DNA from: Lactiplantibacillus plantarum EGD-AQ4 | GTDB lineage: Bacteria > Bacillota > Bacilli > Lactobacillales > Lactobacillaceae | Direction of reading: 5' to 3' | DNA length: 64,000 bases | Assembly (NCBI RefSeq): GCF_000463075.2 | Contig: NZ_AVAQ01000050.1 | Coordinates: forward strand, 79,221 to 143,220 | In this document: positions 52,467-61,848 of the stretch, in pieces | Numbering within the stretch: position 1 is the stretch's first letter | Layout of the letters: every line of letters begins with the position of its first letter | Translations under genes and position numbers: made by a program | Notes under the pieces: model-generated | Database searches by the model: none | What the model saw: only the letters and a program-made list of their open reading frames with translations | What the model was told of the DNA's origin: nothing

Positions 52467-54533
52467 CTATTTTGCAGTCGCCGAGGTTGCCGGTAACATT
52501 TTGTCAGAAAAGCCAAATAAATAAACCAGGGTCGTCGCAATCAGCAGGGTCCCATAGTGTGAGATCAAGTAGCCATAGAAGTTAGGTCCAATGCCCACGC
52601 CCGGTGTAATGAAGGCCGGAAAGCCAATCAAGGAACCCGATAACGCGTAATTATTGACGTGCAACAATCCCGTCAACAGGCCACCTAAGCCGCTGGCGAT
52701 GCTGGCGACCACGAACACCCGTTTATACTTCAAATTAACGCCGTAAAGTGCCGGCTCCGTCACCCCGCAAAACGCGGAGATGGCTGCTGCTAACGAGATT
52801 TCCTTGAGCGGCTTATTCTTCGACTTCAAGAACACGGCCAGCACCGCACCACCCTGAGCGACCATCGTTATCGATAGAATTGCATTCAGGTAGCTGTGCC
52901 CATTCGTCGCGATATCGTTGATGACGATGGGAATGATGCCCCAATGCAGGCCAAAGATAACCATCGTCTGATACAGGCCACCAATAACGAGCCCCGACAA
53001 GGCCGGACTAAAGTTGTAAATCGCTAAAATGCCACTCGCGAGCCCCTTACTAATCACCGTAATCAGGGGGCCAATCACCACTAGAACGATGACTGACAAG
53101 ATCAACGCTTCCAGAATGGGCACAAAGACACTGCGCAGGTACAGGGGAATCACGCGCTTAAGCCCACGTTCCACAAATACACCGAGCCACGCGGCGACAA
53201 TCATTGGAAAGACCGAAGCCGCATACGACATTAGGTGGGTTGGAACCCCGAAGAACGTGATTTGGGCCGTCGTGGCGTGGCCTGCCGCGGTCATTAAGCT
53301 CGGATAAATCAGAATTGCACCCACGATTGCCAGTACGATCGGGTCAGAACCCAACTTCTTAGCGGCGGTAAAGCCCAACACGACTGGGAGAAAATAGAAG
53401 GTCGCATCCGCGACGGCGTTCAGAACCATATAAGTCCCGCTCGTCACGGTCAACACATGAAACCCAGTCAGGGCCGCCAAAATCCCCTTTAAAATCCCGG
53501 ACCCAGCCAGAATGCCAATCACCGGAATCATGGCCGCGGTCATCACACCAATCACTTGACTCACGCCATGCCGCAGTCGCGGTAGCCAGCCAGTTGGGGC
53601 GTCAGTTTCCGTCGGTGCACCGGCCGTCTGCGTCGTGGCAGCGGTCGGTGTGTCAGCCGTCGCATCCGCAAATGCCGGTCCTAACTGAGCCATCACGGCA
53701 TCGTAGACCTCATTCACTGCGGGCCCAATCACCACTTGGTATTGACCACCCGCCTTGGCAATGTCAATCACCCCATCGAGATTAGCAATCACGGCATCCT
53801 GTGCACGGTGCTCGTCCTTTAAGTAAAAACGCAAGCGCGTGATACAGTGAATCACACTGTTAATGTTGTCCGGGCCGCCGACGTTCGTCACAATTGCCGT
53901 GGCGAGGGGAGCGTATTTTGACGTTGCGTTTGATTTGGATTTGGATCTGGACTTGGATTCAGATTCAGATTTGGATTCAGACTCGAATTCAGATTCTAGT
54001 GTCGCGTCTGACCCCGCCAGTGTCGGCCTCACCGCTTGCGCTCCTGGTGCCGGCGTGACCGCCAATACCGCGGTTGCCACGGCAGTTTTAGCTGTCACCA
54101 TTTGGTCCGTCGCAGCGACGATTAGGTCATCCAACACGGTTTGGCCGTTCGTCACCACGACGATGACCGTCGCTAACTTCTGCGCTCGTTGTAGCGCCGC
54201 CAGATCCATCTCGGCTAGCACTTCCCCCGCCTGGATTTTCTCACCGACCTGCACGTGACAAACGAATGGCGCACCATTCAACTCGACCGTATCGATACCC
54301 ATGTGCACCAGCACTTCTAAGCCACTCGCCGTCACGAGTCCAACTGCGTGCTTGGTCGCAGCCACGACCGTCACCCGACCGCTGACTGGTGCAACGACGC
54401 GCCCGTCAGTTGGTTGAATCGCAAATCCCGGTCCCATCGTCGCAGTCGCAAAGACCGGGTCTTGCACGTCAGCCAAAGCTAAGACCCGCCCCGCAACCGG
54501 CGCCAATAATCGTCTTGTTGCTGCCTTCTTCAT
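52467..54533 (-). CDS. PTS EIIABC, trehalose/beta-glucoside type (pts5ABC-like)
   Basis: About 688 residues from the ATG after GAGGGGGGAT. Domain order is EIIA-EIIB-EIIC. EIIA (Crr type, ~1-140) has the phosphohistidine in LEVLVHMGIDTV. A linker at ~175-200 is a Ser-Glu/Ser-Lys run. EIIB (~200-280) has the phosphocysteine in INSVIHCITRLRFYLKDE. EIIC (~310-680) has about ten helices with AFCGVTEPALYGVNLKYKR. It is a paralogue of the next gene. It lies after a terminator and repeat copy D, so it has its own transcript. Trehalose is inferred from the neighbourhood; another disaccharide is possible. Confidence 0.88.
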   Translation of the reverse strand: MKKAATRRLLAPVAGRVLALADVQDPVFATATMGPGFAIQPTDGRVVAPVSGRVTVVAATKHAVGLVTASGLEVLVHMGIDTVELNGAPFVCHVQVGEKIQAGEVLAEMDLAALQRAQKLATVIVVVTNGQTVLDDLIVAATDQMVTAKTAVATAVLAVTPAPGAQAVRPTLAGSDATLESEFESESKSESESKSRSKSKSNATSKYAPLATAIVTNVGGPDNINSVIHCITRLRFYLKDEHRAQDAVIANLDGVIDIAKAGGQYQVVIGPAVNEVYDAVMAQLGPAFADATADTPTAATTQTAGAPTETDAPTGWLPRLRHGVSQVIGVMTAAMIPVIGILAGSGILKGILAALTGFHVLTVTSGTYMVLNAVADATFYFLPVVLGFTAAKKLGSDPIVLAIVGAILIYPSLMTAAGHATTAQITFFGVPTHLMSYAASVFPMIVAAWLGVFVERGLKRVIPLYLRSVFVPILEALILSVIVLVVIGPLITVISKGLASGILAIYNFSPALSGLVIGGLYQTMVIFGLHWGIIPIVINDIATNGHSYLNAILSITMVAQGGAVLAVFLKSKNKPLKEISLAAAISAFCGVTEPALYGVNLKYKRVFVVASIASGLGGLLTGLLHVNNYALSGSLIGFPAFITPGVGIGPNFYGYLISHYGTLLIATTLVYLFGFSDKMLPATSATAK
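53931..53996. repeat. Tandem hexamer run (GATTYN-like) in the EIIABC linker
   Basis: About eleven imperfect 6-bp units (GATTTG, GATCTG, GATTCA...) encode alternating Ser and Glu/Lys/Arg between EIIA and EIIB. Unit number could vary between strains without breaking the frame. Confidence 0.75.
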
Positions 54534-54717
54534 GATGATTATCCCCCCTCTTAAGACTTGTGTCCCGACCTCACTGCCCATTATTTGGGTTGACTACTCG
54601 CATTATTCACTCAAAGTCTATCATCACGATTCGCCCCTTCACAACCACTTGGCACTATTGTCACCGATTCGTACGGTCGACTAATCATCAGCGGGGTCTC
54701 GGCTGATTGATTCTCTC

Positions 54718-54755
54718 TAAAAAAACAAGCATTTCTCGAGTGAGAAATGCTTGTT
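54718..54755 (-). terminator. Terminator of the trehalose operon
   Basis: Perfect 14-bp arms AACAAGCATTTCTC / GAGAAATGCTTGTT, 4-nt loop, seven T on the minus strand. Confidence 0.9.
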
Positions 54756-54766
54756 AAAACGTGCTC

Positions 54767-54948
54767 GTTAGTTGGTTTGCTGTTCGTCAGCGAATGCGCG
54801 CCTCCAGTCGGGAAGCCATTCTAATAGCAGATGAACGGCCCTATCGCTGCAGGTTTACGTATATTCGCCCCATTTTCCAGCGGTCCTCCGCTGGCTGCTT
54901 TTGACCTGAAAATCCGCACACTCAAATCCTGCTTCATGACAAGCCAGC
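54767..54948 (-). repeat. Dispersed repeat, copy D (internally deleted, minus orientation)
   Basis: Read on the minus strand: AAAAGCAGCCAGCGGAGGACCGCTGGAAAA, split here as CCAGC-N8-GCTGG hairpin, then CGTAAACCTGC as in copy B. It passes directly to GGCCGTTCATCTGC, GGCTTCCCGACTGG and GCTGACGAACAG of the 3' block. The ~600-bp middle is missing. It ends at the stop codon of the upstream EIIABC gene (54949). Confidence 0.7.
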
Positions 54949-56946
54949 TTAAGCAGTTGCACCCAAGTGGCGTTTCTTAGGCGCTACTTTGACGGCATTG
55001 ACGTCTTCGTCCTTGAACCCGAACATCCAAGTTAAGGCAAAGGAGACGACGATGGTAGCTGCGGACGCAATCAAGAAGCCGTATAAGCTGAAGTCGAGGC
55101 CTTTAGGATTGACGAAGGACGTGAACCCAATCAGTGAACCGGTAAAGCCCCACATATTAACGTTCAGGAGCCCAGTTAAGAAACCACCGACCGCCGCACC
55201 GATGCTGGCAGTGATAAAGGCCCGACCGTATTTCAGGTTAATCCCGTACATGGCGGGTTCCGTAACACCGCAAAAGGCTGAGATGGTTGCGGGCCAGGCG
55301 AGTTCTTGAATATTGGCTAGTTTAGATTTCAATGCGATTGCTAGAACCGCGCCACCTTGGGCAACCATCGTCGCAGAAACGATCGCATTCAAGTAGCTGT
55401 GGCCGGTCGTCGCAATATCGTTCGCCACAATCGGAATAACGGCCCAGTGCAACCCAAAGATAACCAACACTTGGTAAAAGCCACCGATAATGAGCCCAGA
55501 GATAGCGGGACTCAAGTTGTAGATCCAGACGATCAAGTTGGCTAAACCAGTCGATAATACCGTAATGATCGGGCCGAGGAATAATAGAATGGCCCCAGAA
55601 ACAATCACAACTTCAAATAATGGCACAAAAATCATTCGTAAAACCGTTGGAATCACCCGTTTTAACCACGGTTCGAGCTTGCTTGCTAACCAAGCGCCCG
55701 CAATCATTGGGAAGATCGAATACGTGTACGACGCAACGTGAACGGGTAATCCGAAGAAGTCAGCATTGATGCCCATTCCTAGTAGCGTCCCAGTCGCCTT
55801 GCCACTCGCCATGGTCACAATCGCAGGATACGTGAGCACCCCACCGATGATTCCCATGATAACAGGGTCGGCACCCAGCTTTTTACCCGCTGTGAAGCCG
55901 ACAAAAATTGGCAGAAAGTAGAAGACGGAATCGCCCATCGCATTAATAATCACATAAGTTGGCGCGGTCGCGCTGACAACTTTGAAGGTCGTCAGTAGCG
56001 CCAAGATTCCCTTTAAAATACCAGAAGCAGCCAACAGTCCAATCACCGGAATCATCGAACCAGTGATGACCCCAATCAGATTGCTAAAGCCCCATTTGAC
56101 CTTGCCCCAAGCCGTCGTTGGCCGATTAGCAGCGGCCGCCGTTTCAGCCACCGCCTGTGCAGTCGCCGAATCGTTGGAGAAGTGCGGCCCAATTTGCTTG
56201 ATAACGGCATCGTAAACATCCGTGACCGCCGGACCAATGACGACTTGATACTGACCGCTCGCCTTGGCGACATCGATGACGCCTTTTAAGTTCCGAATCG
56301 CGTCATCGTTGGCTTTGCTCTCATCTTTCAGATAAAACCGGAGCCGCGTAATGCAGTGAATCAGACTATTGATATTGTTGACGCCTCCAACATTGGCAAC
56401 GATGTCCGTGGCGAGTTGATCATATTTGCCCGCCCTAGGTAACCGATTCTGACGTTTGGCATTAAACGTATTCGCGTTCAAACGCCCAGTCGCCGTCATG
56501 TCACCGGCCGTTTTTTGTCCAGTCGTCACGTCCAATAATTCGAGTTTGTCGCTAGAATTTGTAACGGCCAGAATGACCGTTGTCTGACGGTTAGCGGCGA
56601 CGATCGCATCCAGATCCATCGTGGCAATCACATCACCCGCTTGAACGTCATCACCCACGGCTACCTGAACGTCAAAGGGTGCACCCTTTAAATCGACCGT
56701 ATCAATGCCCAAGTGCACCAATACTTCCAGATGATCGTCAGGGGTCGTAAAGCCAATCGCATGCTTCGTCTCGGCGACCATCGTGACCTTACCACTGACC
56801 GGTGCCACTACTTGACCGCTTGTTGGTTGCACGCCAAATCCTAAGCCCATCATTCCTGCTGAAAAGACCGGATCCTTGACGGTATCGAGCGTCATGACAT
56901 CCCCACTGACTGGCGCTAATATTTTTACTGTTTGTTCCTTTGCCAT
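54949..56946 (-). CDS. PTS EIIABC, trehalose-specific (pts4ABC-like)
   Basis: About 665 residues. The ATG 7 nt after GGAGG is chosen; another ATG two codons upstream is too close. EIIA (~1-140) has LEVLVHLGIDTV. EIIB (~190-270) has INSLIHCITRLRFYLKDE. EIIC (~290-650) has AFCGVTEPAMYGINLKYGR and GFHW-like FGLHWAVIPIVANDIATTGHSYLNA. It imports trehalose as trehalose 6-phosphate, which the adjacent hydrolase (16 nt upstream) splits. It is the third gene of treR-treA-pts. The linker lacks the Ser/Glu run of its paralogue. Confidence 0.92.
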   Translation of the reverse strand: MAKEQTVKILAPVSGDVMTLDTVKDPVFSAGMMGLGFGVQPTSGQVVAPVSGKVTMVAETKHAIGFTTPDDHLEVLVHLGIDTVDLKGAPFDVQVAVGDDVQAGDVIATMDLDAIVAANRQTTVILAVTNSSDKLELLDVTTGQKTAGDMTATGRLNANTFNAKRQNRLPRAGKYDQLATDIVANVGGVNNINSLIHCITRLRFYLKDESKANDDAIRNLKGVIDVAKASGQYQVVIGPAVTDVYDAVIKQIGPHFSNDSATAQAVAETAAAANRPTTAWGKVKWGFSNLIGVITGSMIPVIGLLAASGILKGILALLTTFKVVSATAPTYVIINAMGDSVFYFLPIFVGFTAGKKLGADPVIMGIIGGVLTYPAIVTMASGKATGTLLGMGINADFFGLPVHVASYTYSIFPMIAGAWLASKLEPWLKRVIPTVLRMIFVPLFEVVIVSGAILLFLGPIITVLSTGLANLIVWIYNLSPAISGLIIGGFYQVLVIFGLHWAVIPIVANDIATTGHSYLNAIVSATMVAQGGAVLAIALKSKLANIQELAWPATISAFCGVTEPAMYGINLKYGRAFITASIGAAVGGFLTGLLNVNMWGFTGSLIGFTSFVNPKGLDFSLYGFLIASAATIVVSFALTWMFGFKDEDVNAVKVAPKKRHLGATA

Positions 56947-56962
56947 ACCCATTCCTCCATTC

Positions 56963-58606
56963 TTAACCTAACAACAATGCAACGGCTTGATACGGTTGCA
57001 TCGTCAACTGCGACGTCACATGGACATCGTCGTAATTTGACAATAAGACGTGTGCGCCCACCATTTCATCCGGCAACGTGACCGTGGTCGGTTGCTCGTA
57101 AAAATTCGTCAAAACGAGCAATTTCTGTTGGTGATACGTCCGCCAATAGCCAAAGACTTGTGGATCATCTAACCGCCAAGATTGATAGCCGCCGTCTGCA
57201 ATAATCGGCATCGTCTTGCGCAATTTGATGAGTTGTTGATAATACTTGAAGATTTCACCGTGCGCCAATTCGTTGTTGACATTAATCGTCGCCTGATTGG
57301 TCGGGGCCAACCACGGCCGGCCAGTCGTAAAACCAGCCTGGGCGCTGTCATCCCACTGCATCGGTGTCCGTGAATTGTCGCGCGCCTTCGTCTTAACGAT
57401 CGTAAAGGCATCGTGGTGACTATATCCGCTTCGAATCAGGGCCCGATACGCATTGAGCGCTTCAACGTCCACGTAATCCGCCATGTTATCGTAGTCCGGG
57501 TCGGTCATCCCTAATTCTTCACCCATGTAGATGAAGGGCGTCCCCCGCAGCAGATGAATGACGGTCGCCAACATTTCAGCGGATTTTTCACGATACTGGC
57601 CGACATTCCCAAATCGGTTCAGGGCCCGCGGTTGGTCATGATTGTTCCAGAAGAGCGCTTGCCAACCGCCACCAGCGGCCATGCCACTCGCCCAGCTATC
57701 TAATAATTGCTTCAACCGTGGAAAATCAAAGGCCATCCGTGACCATTTGCGGCCATCTACATAATCCGTCTTGAGATGGTGAAAGTTAAAGACCATCGAT
57801 AATTCATGATTGGCCGGATTGGTATAGCCAACGCTATTTTCAACGGTCGTCGACGACATTTCACCAACCGTCACACTATCTGGGTCTTGACCGAAGCTCG
57901 CCGCGTTCAGTTCCTTGAGATAGTCATGAACGATTGGCGTATCGGTATACAACGTCTTACTTGGGACACCTTTAGGAGCGTCAACTAACTGTTCGGCCTT
58001 ACCCGTGACGTTGATGACATCGAAGCGGAAGCCCTGAACCCCTTTGCGCCGCCAAAAGTTGACGACATCGGCACATGCTTGGCGAACATCCGGGTTATGC
58101 CAGTCCAGGTCTGCCTGGGTCGGATCATATAAGTGCAAGTAATATTTTCCGGTATCCCCAAAGGGCGCCCAGGCTGGCCCACCAAACTTCGATTCCCAAT
58201 TAGTCGGGAGTTGGCCATCCGGCTTTGGCGGCCGCAAATAATAAAATTTTTGATAGTGTTCATCACCTGCTAACGCCTTTTGGAACCACTCATGCGCGGT
58301 GGAAGTGTGATTGAGCACCATGTCGAGCATGACACCGATGCCATTAGCTTTCAGCTTCGCGACGAGTTCTTCGAAATCAGCCATCGTCCCAAACATCGGG
58401 TCAATGTGATAGTAATCAGCGATGTCGTAACCGTTATCATTTTGGGGTGATACGAAAAATGGATTGAACCAAATCATGTCGACATTCAATTGCTTGAGAT
58501 AGTCAATCTTCTGAATAACCCCCTGCAAATCCCCAATCCCGTCACCGTTGCTATCGTAAAATGATTTCGGGTAAATCTGATAAATCACTTGTTCTGATAA
58601 TTTCAT
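56963..58606 (-). CDS. treA: Trehalose-6-phosphate hydrolase (alpha,alpha-phosphotrehalase)
   Basis: The protein has 547 residues, GH13 family. It splits trehalose 6-phosphate into glucose and glucose 6-phosphate in the cytoplasm. GH13 regions: VIYQIYPKSFYDSNGDGIGDLQGV, DMVLNHTS (region I), GFRFDVIN with the nucleophile Asp near residue 197 (II), VGEMSS with the acid/base Glu (III), and FWNNHDQPR (IV). MLDMVLNHTSTAHEWF and the TIM-barrel length fit TreC/TreA. 22 nt after treR and 16 nt before the EIIABC gene, so a single operon. Confidence 0.94.
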   Translation of the reverse strand: MKLSEQVIYQIYPKSFYDSNGDGIGDLQGVIQKIDYLKQLNVDMIWFNPFFVSPQNDNGYDIADYYHIDPMFGTMADFEELVAKLKANGIGVMLDMVLNHTSTAHEWFQKALAGDEHYQKFYYLRPPKPDGQLPTNWESKFGGPAWAPFGDTGKYYLHLYDPTQADLDWHNPDVRQACADVVNFWRRKGVQGFRFDVINVTGKAEQLVDAPKGVPSKTLYTDTPIVHDYLKELNAASFGQDPDSVTVGEMSSTTVENSVGYTNPANHELSMVFNFHHLKTDYVDGRKWSRMAFDFPRLKQLLDSWASGMAAGGGWQALFWNNHDQPRALNRFGNVGQYREKSAEMLATVIHLLRGTPFIYMGEELGMTDPDYDNMADYVDVEALNAYRALIRSGYSHHDAFTIVKTKARDNSRTPMQWDDSAQAGFTTGRPWLAPTNQATINVNNELAHGEIFKYYQQLIKLRKTMPIIADGGYQSWRLDDPQVFGYWRTYHQQKLLVLTNFYEQPTTVTLPDEMVGAHVLLSNYDDVHVTSQLTMQPYQAVALLLG

Positions 58607-58628
58607 TCTGCAATCCTCTCATGCTAGG

Positions 58629-59348
58629 TTATTTCTTGGTCCGGCGAGCAAAATCCCGAAAGCTGAACCGGTCGGCCCGGTGACGGGATTCCGTGTACTG
58701 GAACGCCCGCGCATCCGTTAAGCTCGTCACACTGCGGACGATCGCCACATAAGCACCTTTGTTCAACGCTAAGTGTTCACGGTCTTCCTCAGTAGCTGGA
58801 GCCATCGTAATTTCCTTCGTCGCATACCCTATCGTCAATCCCAATTGGTCTTCAAAGTAGGCGTACAACGACTCCTCAGCCGCCCGTTTGGGAACGTCCG
58901 GAACGACTGACTTCAAAATATAATCCTTATCAATAATGGCTGGTTCCCCATTGATGACCCGCACGCGCTTGATCGCCGTGACGGGTGCTTCAGTCAATTC
59001 CGTGCCTAACGACGTAAAATCAGCTACCGGCAATAGGGCGTCCGGTTGATAATCGTAAACCACATTCTCCGTCTTAATGTGTAACTTCACGGCTAATTCC
59101 TTATAACTGACGATTCCCGAAACCGGAAATTCATATTGGCGGTGCTCAATCACAATGGACCCTTTCCCCCGAATCTTCTGGATATAGCCATCGTCGGCCA
59201 AGGTCGCTAACGCTTTGCGACCAGTCTCACGGGAGATGCCATATAATTCGCACAACTGATGTTCGCTAGGCAAATAACTGCCAATTGGATAAACTTCCGC
59301 GTCAATTTTCTGTAACAGATCTTGATACACTAGCGCCGCTTTGTTCAC
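58629..59348 (-). CDS. treR: Trehalose operon repressor, GntR family
   Basis: About 239 residues from a GTG 9 nt after GTGAGGT; two further in-frame starts upstream overlap the site. The GntR winged helix is VYQDLLQKIDAEVYPIGSYLPSEHQLCELYGISRETGRKALATLADDGYI. The UTRA effector domain follows (EAPVTAIKRVRVINGEPAIIDKDYILKSVVP; ESRHRADRFSFRDFARRTK). It represses the tre operon until trehalose 6-phosphate binds. Its promoter carries the operator in the spacer (see 59385-59413), consistent with autoregulation. Confidence 0.93.
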   Translation of the reverse strand: MNKAALVYQDLLQKIDAEVYPIGSYLPSEHQLCELYGISRETGRKALATLADDGYIQKIRGKGSIVIEHRQYEFPVSGIVSYKELAVKLHIKTENVVYDYQPDALLPVADFTSLGTELTEAPVTAIKRVRVINGEPAIIDKDYILKSVVPDVPKRAAEESLYAYFEDQLGLTIGYATKEITMAPATEEDREHLALNKGAYVAIVRSVTSLTDARAFQYTESRHRADRFSFRDFARRTKK

Positions 59349-59364
59349 GGCCAACACCTCACTT

Positions 59365-59378
59365 TGTTATCGCTTTCA
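59365..59378 (-). promoter_or_regulatory. CcpA cre-like site before treR
   Basis: Minus strand TGAAAGCGATAACA matches the cre consensus TGWAARCGYTWNCA at 13 of 14 positions. It lies just downstream of the -10 box, so binding would block transcription when glucose is present. Confidence 0.7.
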
Positions 59379-59384
59379 CTCAAG

Positions 59385-59413
59385 AATATAAACTTGTTTA
59401 GACAAGTTGTCAA
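59385..59413 (-). promoter_or_regulatory. tre operon promoter with TreR operator in the spacer
   Basis: Minus strand TTGACA (59408-59413), 17-nt spacer, TATATT (59385-59390). The spacer and its edges form the dyad AACTTGTCTAAACAAGTT (59391-59408, 7-bp perfect arms), a natural TreR operator. Confidence 0.85.
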
Positions 59414-59755
59414 TCGCTAGCAATAATTTCTTTTTTTCGCTGACAAATAAGCTTCAATCAACAGAATAGCTCCTGAATCAGCTTGACTGTACATGTCATT
59501 AGTAAAAATCCTTCCACCGGGCAATTCGTTACTATCATCCCGTTTAGTACCATGAATAGTTATGACAGTCACATAAGAATCTCATGATGAATTAATAAAC
59601 CAGTGGTTCTCGGTGTACAACTCTGCTATAGTTAACCGTATTGGTCATTTCAACATGACCTAGTAAGCGTTTTAGAGTCCACAATCAGCGCAATTAGACG
59701 CGCCGATTGCACAGAACCATAAATCTGATTTCATTGAAGGGATGTTTCTTCACCT

Positions 59756-61546
59756 ATGCGCAAGAATAGAGTCGCCATCGCTGTCATTGGGCTAGCAACC
59801 CTACTTATGATCAGTCCGCTCTTTCTCAATCACCAGGCACTATATGGTGTCGACGGGCCATTTCAATACAGCCGAATCTATGAAGCGACGATGCAACTTA
59901 AAAATCATAATTTTAGTTTTATGAACCTTTACACTTTTCAACAGGCTGGCCGCATCGTCAACAGTCTTTACAGCCCACTAGTGGCCGTGCTCTGTGGCAT
60001 CCTACTGTTGTTGGTTGGTAATTGGTTCCGTTTCCAAATCATTTCCTTATTTATCGTTTATTTTCTATGCGGCTACTTTATGTACAAAGCGGCGCTAAAA
60101 TTACGGTTGTCACGAAAATTGGCAATTGCTTTAGGTGTCATTTTTCTTAGCTCCAGCGCTGTTTACGGCTTCTTGTTTGGAATCATGTGGCGCTCATTAG
60201 CCGTCGCGTTACTGCCAATCTTTATCGGCCCCATTTTGGACTTGTATCATGGTGACTGGACACTTGCCAAAATGATGAAGCTGGGCTTATTCGTCGGTAT
60301 TATGGGCCAATTTCAGATTCTAACTATCGGATTGTTTTTGCCATTCCTTGTTCCCTTTTTCATTCACGGGTTGTGGCAGTCACGAGAGAAGCTACTCAGC
60401 AGTCTCAACTTTCTAGCGGGCGTACTATTGGCGCTAGTTCTTAGTTTGAATGCCTTAATTCCCATGTTAGAGGTCTACCATAGCAACCTGCTGATTGCAC
60501 CGGTAGGAATGAATCTCATGGACCACGCGAGCCGGATACTCCAACCGATTTATACGAGCGTCTACTCTAGCAGTGACATTATCTCAACAATTATTGCATA
60601 TGCCCTGATAACGGGGTTATTACTATTCTGGTCACATCTTTTGCCCTTTACCAAGATGTTGGCTGGCGTTACTGTCACATATCTTATTCTGAGTACCAGT
60701 CTGTTTCCTTGGGACCTCGTGCAGCAATCGATGCCTTTCTTGCAGTCATTCCTGCAAATGCCTGGTCGGATTACGTTAATCGCCACACCGTTCATGTTGT
60801 TATCAGCCGCTTTAATCTATGATGAAGCAGCGCAACATACGAATAATCTCAGTCTCCAGCAAGGATTGCGCTCGGCCGGCGTCTTACTGAGTGTCTTATC
60901 ACTTAGCCTCTGTACGCAAAATGTCGCTCGGAGCGTTCACACGAACATGAAACCTGACACATCGTTCGCTCAAGGCATCCAAACGTACCCTCAAAATGTC
61001 CACACTAAGCTGCAGACCATCGATAAATTACAACCGGCATTCCATACCCGGAACCTTGGGCAGCTAATTAAGGCAGCCGATCGTACAGTTCCAGATTATG
61101 TGCCCGTTTCCAAAAAAATCTCGACTGACCCTGAAACTTACAAAGTCGTCTACCGCGAATATCGCCAGAACTTCTCGGAACAACAGCACAACTTCCGCTA
61201 CCGCGTCGTTCGAGGGGGTATTCAACTAACTTGGCACGCTAAGACGGCTAGGTCACGAGCTGTTCCCGTCGTTGCTTATCAGCGGTCGATCCTAACACTG
61301 AATGGTCAACCCTTATCGACAACGCAGCTCACACGCCACTGGGTCGGCAATATCAACGTCCACCAGCATCGAGGACGAAATGTGCTCACAATTCGATACA
61401 GTTCAAGCATTCTGACCAAGATAAGTAAAATCATTGGTTATACTGCTTGGCTAATTGTGTTCCTCCTGGTTCTGCTCTTCAAAACGCCACTAGGTCGCTG
61501 GTTAAGCAGCTTGATTCAGGCCCGTCAACTAGTGGTAAGTAAATAG
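59756..61546 (+). CDS. Polytopic membrane protein, GT-C / YfhO-like
   Basis: The protein has 596 residues with ~12 hydrophobic helices up to residue ~385, then an extracellular-type domain of ~175 residues, then a last helix (IIGYTAWLIVFLLVLLFKTPL) near residue 570. The first loop has GVDGPFQYSRIYEATMQLKN, with an acidic residue typical of polyprenyl-phosphate-sugar using GT-C enzymes or 6-pyruvoyl-tetrahydropterin-synthase-related membrane proteins. A role in adding sugars to wall or lipid polymers is inferred from topology. RBS is AAGGGATG, ~12 nt upstream. Terminator follows. No partner gene adjacent. Confidence 0.75.
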   Translation: MRKNRVAIAVIGLATLLMISPLFLNHQALYGVDGPFQYSRIYEATMQLKNHNFSFMNLYTFQQAGRIVNSLYSPLVAVLCGILLLLVGNWFRFQIISLFIVYFLCGYFMYKAALKLRLSRKLAIALGVIFLSSSAVYGFLFGIMWRSLAVALLPIFIGPILDLYHGDWTLAKMMKLGLFVGIMGQFQILTIGLFLPFLVPFFIHGLWQSREKLLSSLNFLAGVLLALVLSLNALIPMLEVYHSNLLIAPVGMNLMDHASRILQPIYTSVYSSSDIISTIIAYALITGLLLFWSHLLPFTKMLAGVTVTYLILSTSLFPWDLVQQSMPFLQSFLQMPGRITLIATPFMLLSAALIYDEAAQHTNNLSLQQGLRSAGVLLSVLSLSLCTQNVARSVHTNMKPDTSFAQGIQTYPQNVHTKLQTIDKLQPAFHTRNLGQLIKAADRTVPDYVPVSKKISTDPETYKVVYREYRQNFSEQQHNFRYRVVRGGIQLTWHAKTARSRAVPVVAYQRSILTLNGQPLSTTQLTRHWVGNINVHQHRGRNVLTIRYSSSILTKISKIIGYTAWLIVFLLVLLFKTPLGRWLSSLIQARQLVVSK

Positions 61547-61581
61547 TACCCACTTACAATAAATCACTCAATTTGAAAATG

Positions 61582-61642
61582 AACGTCTCCCAGCAATGAC
61601 TAGTCATCGTCTGACACTTGTCGCCACTGGGAGGCGTTTTTG
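61582..61642 (+). terminator. Terminator of the membrane-protein gene
   Basis: AACGTCTCCCAG / CTGGGAGGCGTT arms (one mismatch) with a long loop and TTTTT. Confidence 0.75.
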
Positions 61643-61802
61643 GCTGTGCAAATTTGGAGGACTTTTAAATTGATTAAAGCGCTTATTTTGCAGCAACGGA
61701 ACGTAACCAGCTTTCGACCGCTAGTCGTTCGAATTCAAGCTGTGCGCTATTCGAGGTGCGAAATAAAATACGATTCACGGTAATATCCGATTTTGTGCGA
61801 CG

Positions 61803-61835
61803 AAAAAAGCACGACCAGCCTAGCCAGTCGTGCTT
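61803..61835 (-). terminator. Terminator of pnuC
   Basis: AAGCACGAC / GTCGTGCTT stem with six T on the minus strand. The 160 nt between this and the preceding terminator hold nothing I recognise. Confidence 0.8.
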
Positions 61836-61848
61836 CACACTTATCTAA

